Of a stretch of 64,000 nucleotides of DNA, positions 1 through 15,130 are shown in pieces (within the stretch, counting starts at the first letter, position 1; every line of letters starts with the position of its first letter). Position numbers and translations under genes: made by a program. The notes beneath the pieces are model-generated. The model had not been told where the DNA came from, ran no database searches, and worked only from the letters and a program-made list of their open reading frames with translations. This DNA is from Stictocephala bisonia (lineage: Eukaryota > Arthropoda > Insecta > Hemiptera > Membracidae): contig JAQJVL010000421.1 of assembly GCA_035578905.1 (NCBI GenBank), positions 124,001-188,000 of the forward strand, written 5' to 3'.

Positions 1-1744
1 AGGTTTCTATTAAGAAATTATCTAGTGAGATAAGTTATTTTCTTTAATACAACTGAATTACTTATTTGTTTTAATATATAGGACATGGTAAAAACTTAAC
101 TGGACGGATTTGAAAAAGTTGTTTTTGTAATATCTTTGTATGGTGAGTGAATACGCTTTCTGAAAATAAAGTATGGAGAGAACTACTAATTTTAATATTC
201 CATTTTTGAAATAATTTAAAAATCATATTTATTAAGTTCTCCATCTATTTACATTTGATAAAGCTATTTAACACATTTTGATTAATTTATGACAATGAAT
301 AAAGTGCTGCAAGCCATATCAGAGCTTTGATTAATAAGTTTCATATAATAGTCTGGAAGGGTGCAAACATAATTTTATATATGATAAAAAGATATTATAA
401 AATTATTCCAATAGTTTATAAATATGTATTTCATTATTTTTGAAATAAGGTTAGTTAAAGAATAGTTGTTATTGTGTTTAAAACTTTTATACTTTGATAT
501 ACAAAAGATAATATGAGATCAGAGTTTTTACTATTAAATAAAATCCTCTACAGCATAGTATGGACACGAAAAATAAAACATTTTTATTCGATACTCAAGG
601 TGAAAGCTATTCTTTTCCTTCCGTAAAGTGCAGAGAAAACAAATGAAAATGAATGTGTTCTTCCAAATGGACGCCCAGTGAGAAACCCCTGTAGACACCT
701 TGTAATTCGAACGATTTGTTTTCTTCGTTTTATCCGTATTAGTTGCTTTTCAAAAATACCTTCTATAATTAACTCTAATGTAATTTTTAAAACTGTTTGA
801 GTCATAATAAATAGCATCTATTTATCTAAGCTTATCAATGGGGACTATATTTTATTTTGAATTTATATTTACTTCATAATACTGCAAAATAAATGCTGAC
901 TATTGCTTATATAGATAAAAAATAATGGAATGCTTATAGGTTGGTTTATTCAAACAACGAAAAGACTCACTTAAGGGGAGTATTTCACCCTATCTCCGTA
1001 ATGTTAACTTATGTATCTTTTTCTCAGATTTCATAACATATACCTTAGTTCCATTTTTTTCTATAGATAAACCATAATTTTTTATATTAATTTATACTCT
1101 AATACGTGATTTTCCACAAAAAACTTATGTTTTTAAAACCTGACATTTTCAGCTGATTTATTTATAAGTTAAAAAACCTATAATGGTTGTTAAAGAGTTA
1201 CACCCCATGTTTATAAGTATAATAAACAAGCACTTAAAACTTAATTTTCATATATGTTATAGAACCTGAGGAAAAGGATTACATTATATACAGTCTGTCT
1301 CTGTAAAAATTCATTTTACATTATAATTATTTAATCATAGAATTATATTACACTCCCCACGCAATTAGGAATTTTTGTTGTATATATTGAAATGTTTGAA
1401 TTAACTAAAGAAAATTCTAAATTGAATTGTTTCCATTCAAAATATATGAAGAATTCCGTTTCAAAAACATTACTAAAAGCACGACTTTGGTAAGTATTGG
1501 AAAAGCAATTGGACCCGTTTAAGTAATGGAGTAAGGCAGCCTATTGTGACAATGGAACTGGTAACGTACTCGAAGAGATAAATGTTTTCACACACCTGTT
1601 AGCCTTTTATTTCCTTTTTATTGCTAGATGTGATAAAGTAGGCTTGATATTTTCAAAATGGTTTAAAAAAGTGTTAAACTCCGTAAAACCATGTACAGTA
1701 TTAGAAGGTTTTGTTACTAGTTTTAAACGTATTGTTTCTATTTA

Positions 1745-1950
1745 TTTATTTCCGTCTGGCTGGTAGTGACACGTCCCACTCACACAGGCATGTGCCCATG
1801 AGGGGAACGTTTTACATTGCTGTATGTAAAGGATGTAAATATACTGTTATTATTTTTTTTGAAAATAAAATGATTATGTGTCTATATTATACCAAAAATA
1901 AGAAACACCCATGCACGCTTCACGTGCTCACCACGTTCTCACCTGACTCG
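1745..1950. mobile_element. Probable LINE 3' fragment
   Basis: It shares the core CACCCATGCACGCTTCACGT with the fragment near 23.33 kb. A short reading frame over it has no recognisable domain. Confidence 0.35.
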
Positions 1951-2566
1951 TGTAATTTTTCAATTTTTCATTGTCCAAAAGCTACTTTATATATCAATTT
2001 GGATCGTTTTAAGCTCCCTTATTCGGGAGGTAAATAGCAACAAAGTCTCAACTGGCCAGTTTCGTAATACTATTTATCTACCCTATATTAGCTCTTTGAG
2101 AGAAAATATTTTAAAGTACATTTTTAATACATATCTAGAGTATGTAAGTATATTTGTGGTATTTTTCATGGTACAAATCTTTTAGAGTTCTTGGAAACTG
2201 TGATTTCAGTATTTGGTTTTATATTTATAGAATAATATAGAATCCCCTTTACTGAGTTTCCATTGGAAGACTGAGAGATATTTAGAAGAGCTTTGGCCCC
2301 TTTGATGTCACCTCTGTTGGTTCTTAATCATCTTTGGCCAATTATATTAAATTTGCAGTCAGGAAAACCTAAGGTTACAAAATTTGTTATACTATTCGTC
2401 ATGGCAGCCCTGTACAGCTATACGTTATAGTGAAATAAGATTGTAAGCTAGTTAAAATCCCTGTTAAAACATAATGGAAAGGGGTGCAGAAGGGAAAAGT
2501 TGTTGAGGAAGACCGAGACTGGAGTACATGACCAGTTTGATGGAGTCATGGGGTGCTGATGTTAGC

Positions 2567-2598
2567 CAACCTTATGGGTGTTAACACGAGAGAGAGAG
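2567..2598 (+). repeat. Left copy of direct repeat bracketing the minisatellite
   Basis: A 32-base sequence, beginning CAACCTTATGGGTG and ending in a short GA run, occurs here and again at 3192-3223. The two copies flank the G-rich array on either side. Confidence 0.9.
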
Positions 2599-3150
2599 TA
2601 CGTACGTGTATGGGTGGGCGAGTGGGTTAATACCACTGTACGTATATGGGAGGGCAGGTGGGTCAATACCACTGTACGTGTATGGGTGGGCAAGTGGGTC
2701 AATACCACTGTATGTATATGGGTGGGTGGGTTAATACCACTGTACGTATATGGGTGGGCGGGTGGGTCAATACCACTTTACGTATATGGGTGGGCGGGTG
2801 GGTCAATACCATTGTACCTATATGGGTGGGCGGGTGGGTCAATACCCCTGTATGTATATGGTTGGGTGGGTTAATACCACTGTACGTATAAAGGTGGGCG
2901 GGTGGGTAAATACCACTGTACGTGTATGGGTGGGCGGGTGGTAAATACCACTGTACGTATATGGGTGGGCGGGTAGGTCAATACCACTGTACGTGTATGG
3001 GTGGATGGGTGGGTCAATACCACTGTACGTATATGGGAGGGCAGGTGGGTCAATACCACTGTATGTATATGGGTGGGTGGGTTAATACCACTGTACGTAT
3101 ATGGGTGGGTGGGTCAATACCATTGTACGTATATGAGTGGGCGGGTGGGT
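2590..3150. repeat. G-rich minisatellite, 32-37 bp unit, about 15 copies
   Basis: The unit is built from GGGTGGGTCAATACCACTGT, then ACGTATAT and a G-rich end such as GGGTGGGCGGGT. Copies differ by small indels in the G-rich part, giving variable spacing of the AATACCAC core. The short reading frames seen over it are only translations of the repeat. Confidence 0.95.
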
Positions 3151-3209
3151 ATTGCGTTATTAACTAAAGGAACTAAAGGAATGAATGACAACAACCTTAT
3201 GGGTGTTAA

Positions 3210-4514
<1,305 letters not shown>

Positions 4515-7179
4515 ATATACTAAACATGTAATATATTATTATTATTTAATAGTAACTCTCCCATATATTAAATCTTACTTTTCATTTTTACCGAACATTT
4601 GGTAACTTTCCTTATTTGAGTAAAATTAAGCCCTTCTAATCTGAAATCACTTCCTGCTTGAGTCTAATCACTACGTTATTCATAATTAAAAATAATATAT
4701 CAATACTTATTACAACTCAAAACTAATCTTGAAGTAATTAATTGCACGTATGACTTTACATTTTTTAGGAGATTACTATGTCATGTCTTATTAATAGATA
4801 GACTGTGTATTTATGGTTTGTAAATATTATTATATAATTGTTGACTATTATTACGATCTATAGAATTTATTTAGTGAAAAATAATTAAACACACAATTAT
4901 AAATTCAAGGGAGAAACTGTATGTATATAAGCCATTTACCACTCATCACTATTTCTCCAAAAGTATACGCCCAACTGATCTGAAATGTTTTACATAGGTT
5001 TATCTTGGCCTTAGAGGCTCACTAAGAAAGGATTTTCCTCTCCGACCTCAGGACTCCGTCCCACAGGCCTCAAAAATTCCCACGTATTCTTATGCAGCTA
5101 TGTAAATTGTTTAAATTATTTTATTTCCAGCTGTTAAATAAAAACAAATTTAATAAATTATGGAAGGCTAACATTGTAAAATTAAAAAGATATTGAGTAA
5201 AGTAGTACTAAATTATACATAACATTAGCTGTACTAAATTGAATATTAGATTAATAATTGTTTTTCATATTATGACAGGTAAAGCTAGTATTTTATAATA
5301 TCTCACTGCATGTTAAAGTAGTATTGAAATAATTTGTACTTGGTGAAGTTTAACACGTTTAAATTCAATTTAAGAACTTAATAAAGCAGTATCTGCTTGT
5401 AAGGAAAAATCTTGGTGGGTTTAAAATAATATCAAACATTTGGAAAATGTCAATACGAATTACATATTTCAAAATTAAAACTGTTTTAAATGCTTAACTG
5501 TAATAAACCAATATCATTTTCCAAAACATTTAACTTTAACATAAAAAAAAACTGAAGTATATATAAAAATAATTTAAATGGGTAAAAGCGAATATTAGAA
5601 AATATCAGTTAGGTGGAAACAGTAAAATGAGACTGGTTGGGCTGAAATAAAATAAGTAATTTCAATAATCGTATTATACAATTATATAGAGGTGTATCAA
5701 GATTTTGAACTGCTCAGGAACAAGATAGTTGTGAAGTCTCATTTTTACTTTTAAAAAATATGATTTATGTTGATAAAAATTTTCATTGAAACTGGTATTT
5801 TCTTTTCTTAATGAAATCTAATGTATTTAATATTCATCCATTTATAATTTAAAACAGTTTATATTGGTAAATTTAAATAAATATAATAATTGCATTGCCA
5901 AATATACTAATAAACGATCTGAACAGCCTTTTAATTGTATAAAGAAGGACATATTTTAGAAGTTTTAATCTAAACGTTTTGAATAGCTACAATTTTTAAA
6001 TAAGTTCAATCATATGTCTAAAACTGCATATTCATTTTATAGATAGTTTTAAATACGATATTTACAAAGAGAAACTTTATGAAACAAAAAATATGATTGT
6101 TTTCTATGAAGTTGTATATTCATAGAGTATAACGTGGCTAATTGGTTTGAGATATTTATACTGGCTAAGATTATTACATGAAATAGAGGAACTTCAAATT
6201 ACTTAATACAATCTGACGGACGTAAAGTGTTTAGTAATCAATGCGTATTAAAAAAGTAAGTTTTGATGATTAAGGTGAAAGTTGATGGAGTTCTGAACTT
6301 TTAAATAAACAAAATGTATTGCAAGCCACTTTGTATACATACATGTTGACAAACAGGCGATCAACATATATCAACATTTTTACAGTAAATACATTATATA
6401 TTTTGACTACATGAAGTTGATATATGTTAATAGTTATCTTATGTAGAATATTTTTCTCATAGTACAAAAAAATAAATAAACAACACTGCAGTTAAAAAAA
6501 AGTTTGAACATAATAAAACAACTGTACAAATAACAAACGCCTGCATCAGAGCGTTAAGCCGATCGAAAGAGAATGGATAATGGATCACTTTGTTGGGTCA
6601 ACAATCAAAGTACACAAGGAGATCGATGAATCTGTGTTATACATGGAGTAAAATACATGGAGTATCGTCTTTTCCTCTTTTTGTTCTCTTCCTTTTTTAT
6701 AATTTTTTTACTAAGCAGATGCCGATCTCTTATTTAACTTTATTTTACCCGTTTCCCACAGACTATTGATATTTGCGTGGATTACCTGACAGAGTAAGGA
6801 GAAGAACCAGTATAGTAAAATGTAAATATTAGTGATAAAAAGCAAGAGTCAAGGCAAGAATTCGAATCTGCGTTGCCTCAAACTCAGGTAAAAAGACCTC
6901 ACGCTCGAAAAACTGGCTCTCAATTCCACTTGCGATGAAAACGCCTAATATAGACAAATGTACCTATGTTATTAAATTAAATTAAATTTAATTTTATTTT
7001 ATTAAAACCAAAATTAGTTCAATAGTTTAATAACATTTTACACTTAGGGCCTAAAACTTGTATAATTACAATAGATAAACAGGAAATACACAATATTAAG
7101 GTTTTTATGGACAGACTTATACAGTTTTGTAACATCATTCAATGCACTCCAGGATTTGACTTACTTGACTTATTTCCTT

Positions 7180-7600
7180 TAATGTCTCAGGGGACATATG
7201 GCCGTAACAAAAGACTTCCACCTGAGACGATTCTGAGCCATTTGCTTGATTTCTCCCCAGTTATTGCCTTCTCTTTTTCAGTCATACAGCAGCACATATT
7301 TGACATTGCTCTAATTTTTCTTCTTAGTTCCTGAGATCTCCATATTGGTCCAAGTTATGCAAAAGGCCCTTTTGCCTTTCTTATTCTTTCTGTTACAGCC
7401 TCGTGTATCCCACCTATTTTGGAAACCACACTGCCAGGTAGCAGAACTGCAAATAATTATTGTTTGGCAAGAACCAGTACGGTACAAAAAGTTACTTTTG
7501 ATCACTTCAGATCAGGTCTGATTCCATTCTGCCCTATTTATAGAGAGATTTCTGACCGGGCTTGACATCTTTAATGGTCGGCCACCAGATCTCCACAATG
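7180..7600 (-). pseudogene. Non-LTR retrotransposon relic, 3' end of reverse transcriptase ORF
   Basis: Read on the minus strand in shifting frames, the segment gives GSVVSKIGGIHEAVTERI, then RKAKGPFA, GPIWRSQELRRK and, near the end, AQNRLRWKSFVTA. These are characteristic of the C-terminal part of insect LINE polyproteins, where the reverse transcriptase is followed by a line such as R-I-x-K-A-K-G-A-F. Several frame changes and stops show that it is dead. It is truncated at its 5' end, as most LINE copies are. A TAAATAAATAAA stretch lies beside it at about 7612-7630. Family assignment within non-LTR elements is not possible by eye. Confidence 0.7.
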
Positions 7601-8143
7601 GCTTCCATATATAAATAATAAATAAATAAAGGCACGAGGCATTTCTCTATCTATACACACTGTAAATGGTTAAGAATTGCATTTATAATTTTAACAGCAC
7701 TTTATTAATAGAAGCATTGATTTCTCATAAAATGAAAACGATAAAATTAGTAAATATGTTCAAGTAATAAAAAAGTGGAAAAGGAGAAATATAACCAATC
7801 AAAACAAAATCAGTACCAACAACAAATATTCCAATACAGTTTAAACTAATTAAAATAGTACACAGGTAGTAAGGGCTATATTAGGTGGTGTTTTTTATAT
7901 GTGTTTAGTGTTATTTTTATTGTATAAGTGAATTCTTAATTCGATCTGAAGATTAAGTAAAAAGTTCAAAACCGATGTGGAAAGCATAGAAAGGATTGGT
8001 ATGGAACAACAAAATAATTCTGTACCCAAGGTGATGGAACTTTTAAATAATAAGTTTTTACGTACATTTTATTACAATATTTTATTCATAAAATATTTTA
8101 AGGAAGATTAATTAATTGTAAAATATGAATGTTATGTAGTACA

Positions 8144-8169
8144 ATGATGATTTAGTTCTAAATCATCAT
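8144..8169. repeat. Perfect 12-bp stem-loop
   Basis: ATGATGATTTAG, two T, then its exact reverse complement. No T-run or gene is beside it to suggest a function. Confidence 0.8.
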
Positions 8170-8258
8170 GATTAAAGATCCCAGATTGTGTTATAACTAA
8201 GGCTTAAGTGGCCGATGCCATAGCTTGAATCTGTATTTTCCAGTGACAACTGTGTCAA

Positions 8259-8438
8259 GGTACTATCTACATTATTTGCAAGATAACTAGACGTTTCACC
8301 CACTCTGTGATTTGGCATCCTCATTGGTATCGCTGAGAAGCGGTATCTGAGGTATCAGTCTCAGCGATACAACTGAGGATGCCACTTAACAGCATAGCCG
8401 ACACGTCTGGTTGTCTTGCAAATAATGTAGATAGTACC
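8259..8438. mobile_element. 180-bp foldback (hairpin) element
   Basis: The outer arms are exact over 23 bases (8259-8281 against 8416-8438, beginning GGTACTATCTAC). The next 13 bases pair with two mismatches (8282-8294 against 8403-8415). An inner arm of about 25 bases beginning GGCATCCTCA, then GTATCGCTGAGA, pairs with its complement. The whole region folds into one long interrupted hairpin. It could be a small inverted-repeat transposable element or an inverted duplication. Confidence 0.75.
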
Positions 8439-8913
8439 TAGACGTGATTGTCATGTAAAAATATTGATTCTATTTATTCTAAACAGTGATTAAAATATCA
8501 CATCTGTTAATAATGAAATAACAAATTATACGAATCTTTCTGTCAGTTTATACATTTGAAGTGAATAGAGAGTAAAAATGCACCTATCCACAATATCCTT
8601 GGCAAAGTAGAACATTAATAGTCTTTAAACTATATCACTTCATATGAACTTTGCTACGTCAATCTCGATTAATCAGAAAGTGACCATCAATAAACTGCAA
8701 TAATTTATCATTAAGTTTATAAAAATATTTACTACTATCAAATTACCATGTTTCGAGACACGAGCTAGAGTAATAAACCAGTTAAAAGTAAACATAAAAA
8801 TATCATCCAGATTTTAAAACAAAATGAAAAAAATAAAATAGTTCAAGTGATTCATTTTAAGTGAATCGTTCAGTTGGTTTTAAGGAATGCCATATTTACG
8901 TTATACTTTTTTT

Positions 8914-9040
8914 ACTTGAAGATATTTTGTACTTGAAGACACTTTGTACTTGAAGACATTATGTACTTGAAGACATTTTGTACTTGAAGACACTTTGTAC
9001 TTGAAGACACTTTGTACTTGAAGTCATTTTATACTTGAAT
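8914..9040. repeat. 17-bp minisatellite, 8 copies
   Basis: ACTTGAAG recurs at exactly 17-base steps (8914, 8931, 8948, 8965, 8982, 8999, 9016, 9033). The unit is close to TTTGTACTTGAAGACAC. The end copies are more diverged. Confidence 0.93.
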
Positions 9041-10439
9041 ATTAATAGTATTTATTGAACTGTAAGAAGTGTACTGAAAATAAATGATCAGAAAACTTGC
9101 TCGCATTCTTAAAAAATTATTTCTATGGTACATTTAGATGAAATCACACCTTAAGTTTCGCTAAGCACTCGTTAGTGGAAACAACAATGTGTGTTTTTGC
9201 AGATAAAAGAGTAAAGAGTATAAATCACCTGGACATACGAGGTGTCGTCTGGGGTTTCTTGTTAGTGGTTCAATTTACCCAATCCATTTGTTTAGTTCTC
9301 AGTATAGACGATCGAACAAATTGTTTGCCCAGCACTACAAATTAAAAGAATAAATTCGGTGTCAGCTTTGTGTTAACCAACATGTGCCAGTATTATCGAG
9401 TCTCTAAGCTATCGACTTTTTTAATTATTTAAATAACCTTTGAAAGAAAATATAATAATAGATATTACTTTCTCTAAGCCTGACAATATAAACAAAAGCA
9501 TAAAATAACATGATATACACTTGAATACGTATATCAAATGTATAAACAAATGTTGAATACAAGTCCAATATATATTTTCGACACGTTTTTGACCCAAGAA
9601 AATCTTTCTATTAATACATTACACAAGACAATGTAACGTAATCAATCTCCAAAAACAAAAGAATAGCTAAAATTGGATTTCTGTTTTTCTGTAATTTATC
9701 AAACACAGGAGAAAATAACAGACCTTCCAAGATATCTTATCAGGAAAATCAAATAAAATAACACTTGTTCAACTAAATAAAATATAAACTCAACGTTACT
9801 TCTTCTCACAATATTTTATTTAAAATTGAGAAAGGGCTAAATCCTTTACTCAAATAATAGAAGCAAGATAAAAATTTAACTTTTCATATCTGTAAGAATA
9901 ACATTAACTTAATTTTTTCTTAATATTTCAGATTAGATCAAGTCCTGATAATATATTTCTTAGACTTATTTTAAAATATTCTGTTATATGATTGTACCTC
10001 AGAAATCTGTAAAATAACTAATTTCTATTTAGATTTTAACATATTGTTTTTATTACAAAGTTTTGACTTTCGAGAAAACTTACTGACTTGTCGTAAAAAT
10101 GGTGGCACAAGAACAAGAAAACTAAGAAATATTTACCCGGTTTTGATGTGATTAGCTAAAGGGGAGGAGGAAAACTATAAATGATAACCTATAAAAACTA
10201 AAATAAATGGTTCCATATAATTTGCACAAATTTTCACCGATATTAAACACTAAAATAAAACAAATTTGAAATTTACCAGTTTGATATTCAAATATGTTTT
10301 TTTTCCATAACTTAAAAACTTGTCAAGTTAGAGACGTTGATTTTACCAAATTATTTAAAATTATAATTCACATATTTTCTCAAAATTTAATTTAAATTGT
10401 CAGAAAAAAATCCTCTTTTAATGTTTTTTGCCCATAAAA

Positions 10440-10690
10440 TAAGAAAAAATTAAAATTTCAAAATAGTGATAAAAAGGTATGGAGATATAACACACGCATA
10501 CCAAATTTTATAAAAATGTATCCATCCGTTGGGTCTCCAGCAAAATGTATATACTCACAGACAGACACCCATATGAACAGACAACACACAGTTTTTTTTT
10601 TCTAAAAAACCACTTTTTTTGGGTTCAGAGGATCCCAAAATGTAGACCAACTCGTAAAAATAGTTTTTTACCATCACATTGTTTTATCTA
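10440..10690. mobile_element. Probable transposable-element remnant
   Basis: The segment has phrases common in insect retroelement tails, such as AGACAGACACCC and CCGTTGGGTCTCCAG, plus T-rich runs. No protein is readable. Assignment is from general appearance only. Confidence 0.3.
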
Positions 10691-13124
10691 TACTAACGCA
10701 TATGGGAGAAAGTAAGAGTTAAACTTACGTAGCTTCCAGTCGTGTAAAAAACTTCAGGGCCGCCAGATACGTAATCATCATGCACACAATCAAACTGAAG
10801 CACTCACACTGCGCGGCACTCCAAAACTTCTCGATAACCTTCCCATCAAAAAAATGCCGAACTTGGAAAAGGAGACGGACGATAGTTTAGGATGTGGTGA
10901 GCACAACTCAACTAAAAGGCGGTGGAGAAATAGGGTGAGAAAACTGTTGGATGACTTATTTACGTGTGCTCCCCTGCTACACAAAATTACCTCGAAACAA
11001 AAAGGATGGTAACCAAACAATGACGTCACCAAAACCTGTAAAATGCGGAACACATTTCGATCCAACTCGACAGGAAAAGATCTTGTTGAAAAAAATATTC
11101 GTTATTTTTTACTAATGGGAAAAAATACTGGCTTTATTGTAGGGGTTAATATTTGTAATGTTCAATTTCAGAAGGGTTCATTTTTCTTTAAAAAAATGCC
11201 ATTTCGATTAAATATTTATAGATTTTGAAGTACTTTTTTATGAAAACACTTTTTCAAAAATGTTAAAGTTAAAGTTCAAAAAAACATTAAATTTCTAAAG
11301 TTCATGTGACAAAAGATTGTTGTTAGCTCATTGAATTTTGTTCACTAGTACACTGTTTGTTTGAAAATGCACTGTACAGGTACGACCTAAATATATTATA
11401 TAATTTAACCCAAAACTTAGAATGATCTCTACATTTCAATAAAAACTTTTACCACTAAAGTATATTTAGGATGGTGGTGTTCTTAGGTTAAGCTTTTTAC
11501 ATTAAATAACAATGTTAAGAACTAAAACAAATATTTTAAATAACACGCGATGAAAATTATGAACTAAAAACTATATTCTTGGGCGATTAGAGGAAAATAT
11601 GGAAGGAATTTTATGGAGTGTTAAGTTCATAAATAATTAATTGCTTTTACTATAGGCCTAGTAACATAGTAACATGAGACTTAAATAATCAACAAGCTAA
11701 GCTTACACAAGTAATAGGAATATGGTCAGTGGTTAGGCATATGGGTCTTTTCAAATTTTATGTCAATAGGATTCATATGTATAGTATTTAAGTGTTGAAT
11801 ATTTAATATATTGTCTTTACGTTTTGTCTTGAGGATACTCTTTGGTATTAGTCTACTGTATTATAAAGAAAAAAAAAACAGTAGAATGCTACTTTTGTTT
11901 GTAATTTTTACTTGGATTGAAGAGTGTTGTTTTAAAAAAACAGCAAATTTCATAAAAATTATTTTATTTTATTTTAATACACATCATATATAACACTAAC
12001 TATACAATTTACAGTGTTTATAAATATGCTCTATACATTCAACACGGTTAACATAGTTTTAGAACTAAAACAGTTGGAATAATATAAATTAGCTATATAA
12101 AACCAATTAATGAAACAAAACAGCTTACACTTACATAACTGTTTGGACATTAGAAAAAAATATTACATTATCTAAATCAATTTTAATGTTAACCGTATTA
12201 GCCTCTTTGGTGCGTTTATATACACATGATTCAAAAACCAATCTGTGATAGTCCTTTGGTTACATAATTAAGTACACAACAAAAAGAAATAAGATAATCA
12301 ATATATTGTTAAATCACAAACACCCCAAGCTTCAGTAGAAGCAACAGCCAAATTAAAGTAACAAGACTAGAAAAAAACTAAATAATTCTTCATAACACAT
12401 GAACAAGTAGCTTTGGTCAAACTAAGTTGCCTTAGAATAATTATTTAAAATATAATTATCGGTGGTTTTGGAAGCTTTTTTAGTCATTATCATTGTACAG
12501 TACAAAACAGTCTAATTAAAAAACATTTGGTCTTTGACTTTCTATTCAATTGGCTACCGTATATATAATCTAAATAACACATCATACAGTAATTGTACAA
12601 GGGCATAGTCAGTCGATACCCTGTTAACTTTGGGATATCGTACTAAAAATAATTTATAAATTAATTCAGTTCTACGTCAAATATTTACATTATCAGGTTT
12701 TTTAATAACAAGGTAACAATCAAAACAAAACACCTTAATTTATGTTGTTTTACGTATAACAATTAGTAAAAATAGCTATAAACCCAGTAGTTGAACTTTA
12801 TTAACATGAAAAATTTACCTGAACAAAAACTGTTACTATAATATTTATAGTGTATTACATCTAGGATCAGTTAATAAAATATTAATTGTATTAATAGGTC
12901 AACAGTTCATTTAAATTCAATGTTTTTACAAAGCCGTTTTTTATTTAAAATATTGTATAAACTCTAAATTTTAAAATATAAAATATTTTGATTTTGAATA
13001 ACTGTACACATGATATCACGATCAAAGGTGTTATTTTGGCACCAACTAGTCCAAATAAGAATATAATGACAAATAAAAATTGTTCGCTAAAATAAAGGTT
13101 AAGCTTAAATATAACATTCAATTA

Positions 13125-13357
13125 CGAAAGGAATAAAAACGCAACAATTTATTTTGAAAATGTTATCTTACCAATGTAAAAATCACGCAAAACAGTCAAA
13201 ACCTTAATCTTATCTCTAAATAATTCAACAATCTGTTGATTATGGGCCAGTTTTTACTGTAATAAACATTTCTGATCCAATATATTGTCGAACACTGTGG
13301 TACGGAGTTGGTAACATTTGGACTTGCTTAGAAGACCTTTCCTCGAATCTCTGGCAT
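13125..13357 (-). other. Possible last exon (3' UTR) of the Ig gene
   Basis: A strong acceptor, attcttcttccag (AG at 13359-13358), lies downstream of the possible GTAACA donor after the stop codon. A minus-strand AATAAA is present at 13153-13148. Together they could define a terminal non-coding exon. If exon 15740-15651 were skipped, the stalk exon would join this one in frame and give about 33 more residues, without a hydrophobic anchor, before TAA at 13256-13254. The left end is a guess from the AATAAA position. Support is splice-signal quality only. Confidence 0.3.
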
Positions 13358-14129
13358 CTGGAAGAAGAATATTCATTAAAAAATTATGGAGGTGTTTTTT
13401 TTTTCTTTTTTACCTTAGATGATTTAATGACCAACATTTATAAGCAGCTATAAATATATTATTTATGACTAAGGGCTATTTGATAGTTATCGTCTAGCAA
13501 TATAATTTTGTCAATTTTTTGCTTCTTGTTAATGCATGATCCACTAAAAACAAGTTCATATTATAAATGATTTAGTCAAAAGGTACCCTCAATATATAAG
13601 AAAATAAGTGTACACAAGTATAAGAATCATGATAAAAAACATTATTTAGCTTTGGATGAAAAATATTTATCAACCTAAAATGAACATATCAATTGACTCA
13701 ATTTCTGTAAGATAGCTGCTTCAAAAAAACTACGTCTCTGGTTGGACTGGACGTCCCACAACGTCATGTTTTTATGATAACAACATTATGAGAAGGTGTG
13801 AGACTGTAATGATACAAAAATAACTCTCAAATATTTTAGATATCTACTTGTTCAAGTTTAAAAAGTGGGCTGGTGTACACAGGATCCTGTATTAAAATAA
13901 TGTTAAAATATAAATAAATATTAAAATAAATTTATTAGTTTTAGAATGCACTATTAAATTACTATGATATTACAATATGGTCGACTAAAATACACCCAGT
14001 CTGGACTTTCCGCCATTATCAAAATAGACGTAAACTTCAGCTTCAAAAATTCCTCTCCCATACAGATACAGTATTATCACATGATAAATAACGTATGCTA
14101 TGATATATAGTTGTTCATTATTGACCCAA

Positions 14130-15130
14130 ATCTCCGCCCTCATAAACATGTACAGTGGTATTCCATAACAAACACCGCCGCATGTTATGTGATATTTGTC
14201 AATAAATGCCACTTTCTTTACCTCCCACACATGTACAGTGGATTTCTATAACAAATACCACCGCATGTTATGTGATATTTGTCAATAAATGCCACTCTCC
14301 CTACCACCAACACATATAAAGTGGTATTCTATAACAAACACCGCCGCATGTTATGTGATATTTGTTAATAATTGCCACCCTCCCTACTATCCACTCATGT
14401 ATATTGGTATTCTATAACAAACACAGCTGCATGTTATATGATATTTGTTAATAATTGCCACCCTCCCTACCTCCTACAAGTGTATAGTGTGGTATTCTAT
14501 AACAAATACTACCGTATGTTATATGATATTTGTTAATAATTGCCACCCTCCCTACCTCCTACACGTGTATAGTGTGGTATTATATAACAAATACTACCGT
14601 ATGTTATATGATATTTGTTAATAATTGCCACCCTCCTTACCTCCCACACATGTACAGTGGTATTCTATAACAAAAACCGCCGCATGTTATGTGATATTTG
14701 TTAATAATTGCCACCCTCCTTACCTCCCATACATGTATAGTGGTATTCTATAACAAACACCGCTCATGTTATGTGATATTTGTTAATAATTGCCACCCTC
14801 CTTACTTCCCACACATGTATAGTGTATTCTATAACAAACACCGCTCATGTTATGTGATATTTGTTAATAATTGCCACCCTCCTTACCTCCTACACATGTA
14901 TAGTGGTATTCTATAACAAACACCGCTCATGTTATGTGATATTTGTTAATAATTGCCAACCTCCTTACTTCCCACACATGTATAGTGGTATTCTATAACA
15001 AACACCGCTCATGTTATGTGATATTTGTTAACAATTGCCACCCTCCCCTACCTCCCCACATGTACGGTAATATTCTATAACAGATACTCCCTTATGTTAT
15101 GTGATATTTGTTCATAATTCACCCTCCCTG
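14130..15130. repeat. Minisatellite of about 83-bp unit, about 12 copies
   Basis: The unit contains GTGGTATTCTATAACAAACA, CATGTTATGTGATATTTGTT, AATAATTGCCACCCTCC and TACCTCCCACACATGTA. Steps between copies are about 80-86 bases. It lies in the putative 3' UTR intron of the Ig gene. Left-hand copies differ more than the middle copies, which suggests recent expansion from the centre. Confidence 0.95.

Noticed and set aside
2578..3167. Several reading frames with Val-Asn-Thr-Thr-Val repeats
   Set aside because: They follow the minisatellite unit, occur in several frames and have no domain.
10790..11065. 91-codon minus-strand frame
   Set aside because: No recognised domain, no splice context, and it sits beside repeat-like sequence.
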